From SAR324 cluster bacterium (lineage in GTDB: Bacteria > SAR324 > JACQKK01), in contig JAPUJL010000454.1 of NCBI GenBank assembly GCA_027296185.1, positions 1 to 5,192 of the forward strand: 5,192 nt of DNA. Direction: 5' to 3'. Numbering within the stretch: the first letter of the stretch is position 1; the number at the start of each line of letters is the position of its first letter. Made by a program: the position numbers and the translations under genes. Positions 1 to 5,192 of this stretch are shown in pieces. The notes beneath the pieces are model-generated. The model ran no database searches. It had not been told where the DNA came from and saw only the letters and a program-made list of their open reading frames with translations.

Positions 1-3000
1 AAACTTGCCGCACAACGTTCGGAACGAGGGCAGCATCTGCTCGGTGATGACGTCGTGCAATCTCTCACCGTCCGCCCGCAGCCGGATCAGGTGGCGCTGG
101 ATCGCCTCAACGCTCTTCTGGCGCCGGGATTTTTCCTCCACCGTCCGCTTGAACGACGCGAAGGCCTTTTGCAGGCTCTGGTACTCGACGATCGGGCCCC
201 GGGCCTCCTGCAGATACGTCTCCACCTGGCCCAGGCGCAGCAGCCGCTCGCCGGCCTGCCCCCAGCTTTCCCAGGCCCGGTCGAAGGAGGCCTGCAGCGC
301 GGCCTCGTCTCCCGCCGCGGGGGGTGGCTCGAAGGCCACCGGAAGGCGTTGGATTTTCTTGGCCATCAGGCGGCGGAGCCGGGATTGCTCCCCGCGGGCT
401 TCCAGCACGGCCAGCTCGTTCTCCGAGCCGTACAGGGCCAGCTCATTCGCCATCTTCCGCGCGAAGTGGCGCTGGCCCAGCTCCATGGCGTGTTCTTGGG
501 AATCCCGCGCCTCGGCGACGATCAGCCCCAGCATTTCCATGGAGCGCCCGACGGTTTCCTCGATCAGTTTGAGCATTCCGAGCTGGGAAACCTTGCCCGC
601 CTGCTCCTTTTGCGTGCGGGACAGGGAGCCGAGCACCTGGCTGATCCGGTCCCGCACCGCGGCCACTTCCACCCGGCTGTTCGCGGCGATTTGCTCCAAC
701 TCCCGCTCCAGACCCGCGGTCTCCTCCTTCAGCACCACCCGCCGGGAGTGGAGGTTCTGGTGCACTTCCTCAACTCGATCCATCGGCGTCCGCTGCAGTT
801 CGTTGAGCCGTTGGAGGAGCGCATCGGTCTGCCCCTCGGCCCGAACGATTATTCCTTTCCGGGTGCGCGCCACCTGAAGGGGAATGAAGCCCTCCCGCAC
901 CTTAATGTAGGTTTCCACGTAGGCTTTCAGGTTGCGGCGCGATTCCTCCAACTCGACGTTCACCTGTCGCACCAGGCGGGCGATGGCCTGCTTCAGGCGA
1001 ATCAGGATTTCCTTGGAGCGGTCGGCGATCACCGCGTCCATGGCGGCGATGTAGTCGTCGCTGTCGACCAGGGATTCCGGCGCCACCTCCGCCAGGCCCA
1101 TAGCATCGGAAAATCTTCCCAAGGCGGCGAAGTAGCGCTCCTCCGCTTTCTGCAGCCGGCCGTTTTGCAGTTCCAACTCCTGCTGAAACTGATTCAACTC
1201 CGTCTTGTGCTCCTCTTCCAGGCGCCGGTAGGCCTCCTCGTAGGCTGGGGAGTCCTCCGGCAGCCCCTCCTCGGCCATCTGCTGGAGTTCGTCCAGCTCC
1301 CGCTGGGCTTCCTCCATGCGTGACTTCAAATAGGAATCGTAAAACTGCGCGCCGGGATGCTCGTCGTAGTCTTGCCGCCACAGGGATTCGATGATGGCCA
1401 GCTGCTCGTCCAGGAAAACCGTGAAGCCGTAATCCCCTTCCCAGGGGAGGCCCCCATTGCCGGCGGAATCGAACACTGCGGACCAGGCCAGCCCCGGGAG
1501 GAAATAGGATTGGTCGTTGGTCTCCGCCTCCTCCTGCGAGGCGAAGAAGACGAAATCCGGCGTCTCTCCGGCCCCGAAGATACGGCCGTAGGCGCCGCCC
1601 GTGATGTTGGCCAGTTCCTTGGCTTGTAGCGACGCGGTACGGCACAGGGAGAGTTTTTCGAAGTAGCTGTCGTAGTCCATGCCCGGGTGATCCACCCGCC
1701 GGAACTCCGCCTCGGAGAATTTGATGAACACCCGCAACTCGTTGTGGATCGAGTTGAGGTGTTCCGCGGTGGTCTCCCGGAACGGCTTGGGATCGCTATG
1801 GGCCCAATCGAGGACGATGGGCAGCCGGTGGTTGACGTGATCGGGATCGAAAGCGGGATCCGTGCCTTCGGCGAACAGGGACTTCAGGGTATCCTGCAGC
1901 TTGTGTTGCTCCTCCTCGAGCCTGGCTTCGAACTGGTGATACTGCGGCACCTGGTCGATGTGCTCGCACAGGTAGTAGTGCCGGTCCACCGGGAGCGAGC
2001 GGCTGAGGCCCAGCGGCTTCAGCAGCTTGAAGGTCTGCGCGGAGAGAGAGCCCAGGCAGGCGATCTTCAACTGGCTGGCGTGGGCCTTGAGTTTGGCCTG
2101 CTTGAACAGGGTTTCGCTGTACAGGCGCTCTAGGTATATCTGGCGGATGCCAGCCCGGACGTCGCCGAAGCGCGGCCGCCCGCGCTCGATGACCGCGACC
2201 GCGTCGAAGGCCAGATTCACCTCGATCTCCGCCGCCCCGCCGCCCGGGTCTTCCGCGGCTCCCTCCCCGGACCCTTCGGAGAAGATGCGCATGGCGGTGA
2301 TTTCGTACAGCGGAATGAACCGCTTGGAGGGCTTCCAGAGTAAGGAGACGTGGCCGTCGAAGCAGTTGACCCGCATGGCGCGCACGTTCTCCAGTGGAAT
2401 TTCCTCCTCTTCCCGCTCCGGCATGCGGCGGTAGAAGGCTTCAATCCGGTCGAAGGGCACCTCCCGCGAGTCCAGCCCGCGCTCCTTGAATTGCGTGGCG
2501 AAAACCTTCTCCTCCTCGAATCGCATGCCGTGGAACGTCTCGCCCTTGTCCACGGCGAAGCGCACCGCCTCGATTGCGGAGAGGGGAATATCGACCGTGG
2601 TCAACCGCTCGCGCAACTTGCCGGACAGATCGAGCTCCTCGATGTTCCCCACGCCGTACTGGTGGTAGAGCCGCTTCAGGGTCGCCGGCGTGAGCCCCAT
2701 CGAACGGCTGCCCACCCGCACCCGCAGCGATTCGAAGAAGGGCACCGTGAAAGTCGGGTAGCGCGGTAACTCCACCACCATCCCGTCCAGGCTCCCTTCG
2801 CCCGAGAGCGTGATCGCACCATCGAAGGCATGGAAGCGCAGCTCGCAGGAATTGGCGGGGTCCTGCAACAAGTTGCGGAGCAGCGTGGAGACGCGGGTCA
2901 ACTCCGCATGCAGGACGAACCGGCACTCCGGGTAGTGCCGCAGAATATCCGGAAGCCGGTCGAGGAACTCGTAGAGCGCTGGGAACTCCGAGTGCAGCTC

Positions 3001-3303
3001 GAGGACGAGCAGGTGCAGCGTCTCGTCGGAGCCTTCGACGATCCGCCGCACGAGGGCGTCCGCCGGCATGGGCTTGCCCCCCTCGTGCACGGGCAGCATG
3101 GCCCGCCGCAAGGGCTTGCGCAGGTCGTCGGGGACGTGGTGGATGGTGAAGTTTTCGTCGGGATTGACGACGACGACGCGGCCGTAGGACGTGGGGGAAA
3201 TGGGCGGCACCTTGCCGCTGCGGGCCAGGATGCGGGCGTTCCGGGCGACTTCCTCCGTCTTATCCGCTTCGAGAGGGATGAGATCGTAATCGATGTCGAC
3301 CAT
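1..3303 (-). CDS. Uncharacterised very large protein with globular N-terminus and long coiled-coil C-terminal part (3' end outside window)
   Basis: I do not recognise this family. Reading leftward from an ATG at 3303, the frame stays open for 1101 codons to base 1, so the protein exceeds 1101 residues and its end is not seen. The start is secure: an in-frame TGA lies at 3319-3321, no other start codon intervenes, and a GGAG sits 10 nt upstream. There is no signal peptide or hydrophobic membrane segment, so it is probably cytoplasmic. Residues 1-400 look globular: a VVVVNPDE strand at 43-50, a hydrophobic strand LHLLVLEL at 96-103, and four copies of an [IV]P[LF]xx[IV]xA motif between 239 and 337. 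Residues 342-359 form a Gly/Ala/Glu linker. Residues 400-655 are mixed and acidic. Residues about 655-735, 765-800, 825-975 and 1001-1092 are highly charged Glu/Arg/Gln/Leu helix with heptad-like spacing. The seven cysteines are scattered with no metal-binding pattern, and I saw no Walker A motif. A structural, scaffold or sensor role is possible, but this is inference. It follows proA by 118 bp on the same strand. Confidence 0.9.
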   Translation of the reverse strand, partial: MVDIDYDLIPLEADKTEEVARNARILARSGKVPPISPTSYGRVVVVNPDENFTIHHVPDDLRKPLRRAMLPVHEGGKPMPADALVRRIVEGSDETLHLLVLELHSEFPALYEFLDRLPDILRHYPECRFVLHAELTRVSTLLRNLLQDPANSCELRFHAFDGAITLSGEGSLDGMVVELPRYPTFTVPFFESLRVRVGSRSMGLTPATLKRLYHQYGVGNIEELDLSGKLRERLTTVDIPLSAIEAVRFAVDKGETFHGMRFEEEKVFATQFKERGLDSREVPFDRIEAFYRRMPEREEEEIPLENVRAMRVNCFDGHVSLLWKPSKRFIPLYEITAMRIFSEGSGEGAAEDPGGGAAEIEVNLAFDAVAVIERGRPRFGDVRAGIRQIYLERLYSETLFKQAKLKAHASQLKIACLGSLSAQTFKLLKPLGLSRSLPVDRHYYLCEHIDQVPQYHQFEARLEEEQHKLQDTLKSLFAEGTDPAFDPDHVNHRLPIVLDWAHSDPKPFRETTAEHLNSIHNELRVFIKFSEAEFRRVDHPGMDYDSYFEKLSLCRTASLQAKELANITGGAYGRIFGAGETPDFVFFASQEEAETNDQSYFLPGLAWSAVFDSAGNGGLPWEGDYGFTVFLDEQLAIIESLWRQDYDEHPGAQFYDSYLKSRMEEAQRELDELQQMAEEGLPEDSPAYEEAYRRLEEEHKTELNQFQQELELQNGRLQKAEERYFAALGRFSDAMGLAEVAPESLVDSDDYIAAMDAVIADRSKEILIRLKQAIARLVRQVNVELEESRRNLKAYVETYIKVREGFIPLQVARTRKGIIVRAEGQTDALLQRLNELQRTPMDRVEEVHQNLHSRRVVLKEETAGLERELEQIAANSRVEVAAVRDRISQVLGSLSRTQKEQAGKVSQLGMLKLIEETVGRSMEMLGLIVAEARDSQEHAMELGQRHFARKMANELALYGSENELAVLEARGEQSRLRRLMAKKIQRLPVAFEPPPAAGDEAALQASFDRAWESWGQAGERLLRLGQVETYLQEARGPIVEYQSLQKAFASFKRTVEEKSRRQKSVEAIQRHLIRLRADGERLHDVITEQMLPSFRTLCGKF

Positions 3304-3313
3304 GCTCCCCGCG

Positions 3314-3317
3314 CTCC
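3314..3317 (-). promoter_or_regulatory. Ribosome binding site for the large uncharacterised gene
   Basis: The minus strand reads GGAG here, 10 nt before the ATG at 3303. A second, longer purine run (GGGGAG, 3305-3310) is only 1 nt from the ATG and too close to serve that start. The in-frame TGA at 3319-3321 rules out an upstream extension, so this site and the ATG at 3303 agree. Confidence 0.5.
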
Positions 3318-3374
3318 ATCAGTACGGCGGCGGTTCTCCCCCGCTTCCGTCCCTTCCTTGAGACGAGCGGTTGC

Positions 3375-3380
3375 ATTTTA
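3375..3380 (-). promoter_or_regulatory. Possible -10 element upstream of the large uncharacterised gene
   Basis: The minus strand reads TAAAAT, five of six matches to the sigma-70 -10 consensus. It sits in the most A/T-rich patch of an otherwise G/C-rich 118-bp gap, about 70 nt before the ATG at 3303. No good -35 hexamer lies 16-18 bp upstream (that stretch reads about GATCGG), so an activator or another sigma factor would be needed, or the gene may simply be read through from proA. Confidence 0.2.
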
Positions 3381-3412
3381 ACTGGGCGTTTCCGTCCCGA
3401 TCGCCCCGCTGG

Positions 3413-3432
3413 CCCGGCGGCTCAGGGCCGGG
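3413..3432 (-). other. Short inverted repeat with the proA stop codon in its loop
   Basis: A perfect 6-bp G/C inverted repeat (CCCGGC at 3413-3418, GCCGGG at 3427-3432) encloses an 8-base loop that contains the proA TGA stop at 3422-3424. On the proA transcript it would form a hairpin over the end of the coding region. No T-run follows on the minus strand, so it does not meet the form of an intrinsic terminator. It could be chance in G/C-rich DNA or could affect mRNA stability. Confidence 0.25.
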
Positions 3433-4750
3433 TCTGGCCATCTCCCCGCACCAGCCATTTCATGGTGGTCAGCCCTTCCAGGGCGAAAGGACCCCGCACG
3501 TGAAGCCGCTGGGTGCTGATGCCGATTTCGGCGCCCAGCCCGAACTGATTGCCGTCGGTGAATTGGGTCGAGGCGTTGTGCATGACGCAGGCCGCATCCA
3601 CTTCTCGAAGGAACCGCTCGGCGACCGCGGCGTCTTCCGTGTACACCGCCTCGGTGTGCTTCAGCGAATGGCGGCGGATGTGCTCCAGCGCCTCATCCAG
3701 GGAATCGACGGTGCGCACGGCCATCACGTAGTCGAGAAATTCCGTGTCGTAATCGACTCCGGGGTCCGCCCGCTTGACCTGGTCCGCGGGGAGCACCCCG
3801 GCGAAGACAGGGTAGGCCCGCTCGTCGGCGCGCACCTCGACCGGGGGCTCGCTTTCCTTGAGCCGTTGCGCCAGGGGCCGGCCCACCGCCTCCAGCACGT
3901 CGCGGTGAATGAGTAGCGTATCCAGGGCGTTACAGATGGAGACCCGCCGGGTTTTGCCGTTGTGCACCAACTCCACGGCCTGCGGGACGTTCACCCGGGC
4001 GTCGACGTAGGCGTGAACCACCGAGGCGCCCGTCTCGATCACCGGCACCAGCGAGTTCTCCACCACGAAGCGGATCAGATCCTGCCCTCCACGGGGGATG
4101 ATGACGTCGATCGTCCCGCGCAACCGCAAGAAGGCACCCGTCACGGCCCGGTCGCTGGAATCGAGCAGCTGCACCGCATCGGCCGGGATGGCGCTGACTT
4201 CCAAGGCCCGCCGGATGGCCGCCACGATGGCCCGGTTGGAGTGGAGGGCATCCGATCCGCCCTTCAGCACCACCGCGTTGCCGCTCTTGAGGCACAGCAC
4301 GGTGGCATCCACCGTCACGTTGGGCCGCGCCTCGTAGATCATCCCGACCACCCCCAGAGGCGCGCGCACCCGCTGCACGTGCAGACCATTGGGCCGCGTC
4401 CGCTCGTCGATCACCTGGCCCACCGGGTCTTCCAGGGCCGTGACCTCGCCGATTTCGTTGCAGATGGCGTCGATCCGCGCTTCGCTGAGCAGTAGGCGGT
4501 CCAGTTTGCTCCCCAGCCCGGCGCGGCGGCCTTCCTCCATATCCCGGGCGTTAGCGGCGAGGATGTCGCTCGCCGAGCGGCGCAATTCGGCGGCGATGCG
4601 CTCCAGGGCGTCGTTCTTCTGCGCGGCATCGAGGGCGATCATCCCCTCGGACGCTCGGCGCGCCGCGGAGGCCTTCTCCCGCGCGAATTCCTCGGGATCG
4701 CCCGGGGACGGGCCCGCATTCCAATCTTTTCTCAGGGATTCCGCTTTCAC
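3422..4750 (-). CDS. proA: Gamma-glutamyl phosphate reductase (glutamate-5-semialdehyde dehydrogenase)
   Basis: ProA carries out the second step of proline synthesis in the cytoplasm: NADPH-dependent reduction of gamma-glutamyl phosphate, made by ProB, to glutamate-5-semialdehyde, which cyclises to pyrroline-5-carboxylate. It is an aldehyde-dehydrogenase-fold enzyme. Residue numbers here count from the TTG at 4792; subtract 14 for the GTG. Family landmarks are DPVGQVID at 122-129, APLGVVGMIYEARPN at 144-158, KSGNAVVLKGG at 169-179, IPRGG at 232-236, SICNA with catalytic Cys287, and the C-terminal block NASTQFTDGNQFGLGAE (406-422) followed by STQRLHVRGP. The ProA signature around 362-383 is nearly complete. 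The start is uncertain. The open frame extends to a TTG at 4792 (456 aa), but ProA proteins are usually about 415-420 aa and homology begins near residue 35, so I prefer the GTG at 4750 (442 aa). Neither start has a strong Shine-Dalgarno. No proB is visible in the window. It lies between the dehydrogenase gene and the giant gene on the same strand. Confidence 0.96.
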   Translation of the reverse strand: MKAESLRKDWNAGPSPGDPEEFAREKASAARRASEGMIALDAAQKNDALERIAAELRRSASDILAANARDMEEGRRAGLGSKLDRLLLSEARIDAICNEIGEVTALEDPVGQVIDERTRPNGLHVQRVRAPLGVVGMIYEARPNVTVDATVLCLKSGNAVVLKGGSDALHSNRAIVAAIRRALEVSAIPADAVQLLDSSDRAVTGAFLRLRGTIDVIIPRGGQDLIRFVVENSLVPVIETGASVVHAYVDARVNVPQAVELVHNGKTRRVSICNALDTLLIHRDVLEAVGRPLAQRLKESEPPVEVRADERAYPVFAGVLPADQVKRADPGVDYDTEFLDYVMAVRTVDSLDEALEHIRRHSLKHTEAVYTEDAAVAERFLREVDAACVMHNASTQFTDGNQFGLGAEIGISTQRLHVRGPFALEGLTTMKWLVRGDGQTRP

Positions 4751-4791
4751 CGATACCCGTTCACTCTCGTTTCGCAAATGCGCGTTACGCA

Positions 4792-4821
4792 ACTGTATCA
4801 GAGGGTTGCGGGAAATGACAG
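4792..4821 (-). promoter_or_regulatory. Weak candidate promoter for proA
   Basis: On the minus strand, CTGTCA (4816-4821; four of six to the -35 consensus) and TACAGT (4792-4797; four of six to the -10 consensus) are separated by 18 bp. Transcription would begin near 4785, which would exclude the TTG at 4792 as the start codon and fit the GTG at 4750. Both hexamers are weak, so this could be chance. Confidence 0.18.
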
Positions 4822-4911
4822 CGCCCCCGGTGGCCCTGCGCGGAGCGCCCCGGTGGCATGGTGCGGAGCGCCGCCAGTGGAATCGCGCGGAGCGCCCCCG
4901 CCCGCGCCGCC
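4821..4911. repeat. Imperfect ~24-bp tandem repeat between the dehydrogenase gene and proA
   Basis: Three successive units on the plus strand begin GCGCC and end GCGGA: 4821-4844 (24 bp), 4845-4867 (23 bp) and 4868-4891 (24 bp), followed by a partial fourth at 4892-4911. Units share a GTGG core in the middle (CGGTGG, CGGTGG, CAGTGG). Two of the junctions form GCGC-GGA-GCGC, a 4-bp inverted repeat around three bases, so the array could fold into small hairpins in RNA or single-stranded DNA. It lies wholly in the gap after the dehydrogenase stop codon. It may be a decayed intergenic minisatellite. No function is shown. Confidence 0.65.
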
Positions 4912-4915
4912 ATAA

Positions 4916-5192
4916 TTAGCGGGGCGCCATGCGGATCGCGCCGTCCAGCCGAATGGTCTCTCCGTTGAGCATCGTCGAGCGCAGGATGTGGCACGCCGTC
5001 TCGGCATACTCCTCGGGACGGCCCAGCCTGGGGGGAAAGGGCACCTGCTTGCCCAGGGATTCCTTGGCCTCATCCGGCAACCCCGCGAGCAGCGGCGTAT
5101 CGAACAGTCCGGGGGCGATCGTGCACACCCGGATGCCGCGGCTCGCCAGATCCCGCGCGATGGGCAGGGTCATCCCGACGATTCCCCCTTTC
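4916..5192 (-). CDS. SDR-family oxidoreductase, type II 3-hydroxyacyl-CoA dehydrogenase-like (C-terminal fragment; 5' end outside window)
   Basis: The visible 91 codons, entering from the right edge and ending in TAA at 4916-4918, are the C-terminal third of a short-chain dehydrogenase/reductase. The first full codon at the edge is AAA (Lys) in [16 protein letters not shown]; in this family that Lys is the catalytic one of the YxxxK motif, with the Tyr just beyond the edge. The [10 protein letters not shown] segment after the following beta-strand, the [13 protein letters not shown] segment, and the end [13 protein letters not shown] closely match what I recall of HSD17B10-type enzymes, which oxidise 3-hydroxyacyl-CoA to 3-ketoacyl-CoA with NAD+ in fatty-acid or isoleucine catabolism. 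An SDR of this branch is about 255 aa, so roughly 165 residues lie outside. The ATG at 5173 is internal and not the start, because the conserved sequence continues upstream of it. Substrate is inferred from similarity; another acyl or steroid substrate is possible. Confidence 0.93.
   Translation of the reverse strand, partial: KGGIVGMTLPIARDLASRGIRVCTIAPGLFDTPLLAGLPDEAKESLGKQVPFPPRLGRPEEYAETACHILRSTMLNGETIRLDGAIRMAPR

Noticed and set aside
55..1323. Plus-strand open frame of 422 codons, plus a further 290-codon plus-strand frame at 5-877
   Set aside because: Both lie opposite the 1101-codon minus-strand gene. Their His/Leu/Gly/Gln-rich and Arg/Ser-rich compositions are what antisense reading of a G/C-rich coiled-coil gene produces, and neither resembles a known protein.
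902..1645. Minus-strand open frame of 247 codons
   Set aside because: It is out of frame with the large minus-strand gene and very rich in Gly and Arg, typical of a shifted frame in G/C-rich coding DNA. The main frame is open throughout this stretch, so no frameshift is needed.
3167..3178. Run of four GTC codons (trinucleotide repeat)
   Set aside because: Only four units, and they encode a VVVV beta-strand in the large protein; ordinary coding sequence.
2830..3381. Plus-strand open frame of 183 codons covering the start of the large gene
   Set aside because: It is antisense to the secure start and RBS of the large gene, with a composition (Gly, Val, Asp, Gln, His) that follows from reverse reading. 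There is no recognisable domain.
3304..3421. Possible terminator or small gene in the gap between proA and the large gene
   Set aside because: No stem followed by a T-run on the minus strand, and no short frame with an RBS. Only a weak -10-like hexamer and the RBS of the large gene are supportable.
3962..4495. Plus-strand open frame of 177 codons inside proA
   Set aside because: It is antisense to unmistakable ProA sequence; His/Gly/Asp-rich shadow.
4785..4994. Small minus-strand frames (69 codons here, and 91 codons at 4798-5073) covering the tandem repeat
   Set aside because: They overlap the conserved C-terminus of the dehydrogenase out of frame, and their repeated residues simply reflect the 24-bp repeat. 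There is no Shine-Dalgarno or known domain.

Overview
The window is GC-rich bacterial chromosomal DNA in which all three recognisable genes lie on the minus strand and read from right to left. The first is the 3' part of a short-chain dehydrogenase gene (4916-5192, entering from the right edge). The second is a complete proA, encoding gamma-glutamyl phosphate reductase (about 3422-4750). The third is a very long open reading frame (3303 down to base 1, 1101 codons without a stop) that runs off the left edge. Coding density is high, and the gaps are about 165 bp and 118 bp. Strong G/C preference at third codon positions and a dense one-strand layout suggest a high-GC free-living bacterium. The window carries no rRNA or lineage marker, so I do not assign a phylum.

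Right side: the dehydrogenase fragment closely resembles the C-terminal third of type II 3-hydroxyacyl-CoA dehydrogenase (the HSD17B10-like branch of the SDR family), an NAD-dependent enzyme of fatty-acid or branched-chain acyl-CoA oxidation. After its stop codon lies a G/C-rich, roughly 24-bp imperfect tandem repeat of three units plus a partial fourth. proA follows; its start is ambiguous (TTG at 4792 or GTG at 4750). It encodes the NADPH-dependent second step of proline biosynthesis.

Left side: about 64% of the window is one uncharacterised cytoplasmic-looking protein of more than 1101 residues. Its N-terminal 400 residues look globular and contain a motif of the form [IV]-P-[LF]-x-x-[IV]-x-A four times. 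A Gly/Glu/Ala-rich linker follows near residues 342-359. From about residue 655 to the window edge it is mostly charged, heptad-like helix consistent with coiled coil. I do not recognise the family. Its start codon is well fixed by an in-frame stop 15 nt upstream.

The three genes share an orientation but have no obvious common pathway (acyl-CoA oxidation, proline synthesis, unknown scaffold-like protein), so any shared transcript is probably positional. I found no mobile element, CRISPR array, tRNA or rRNA, and no convincing intrinsic terminator.
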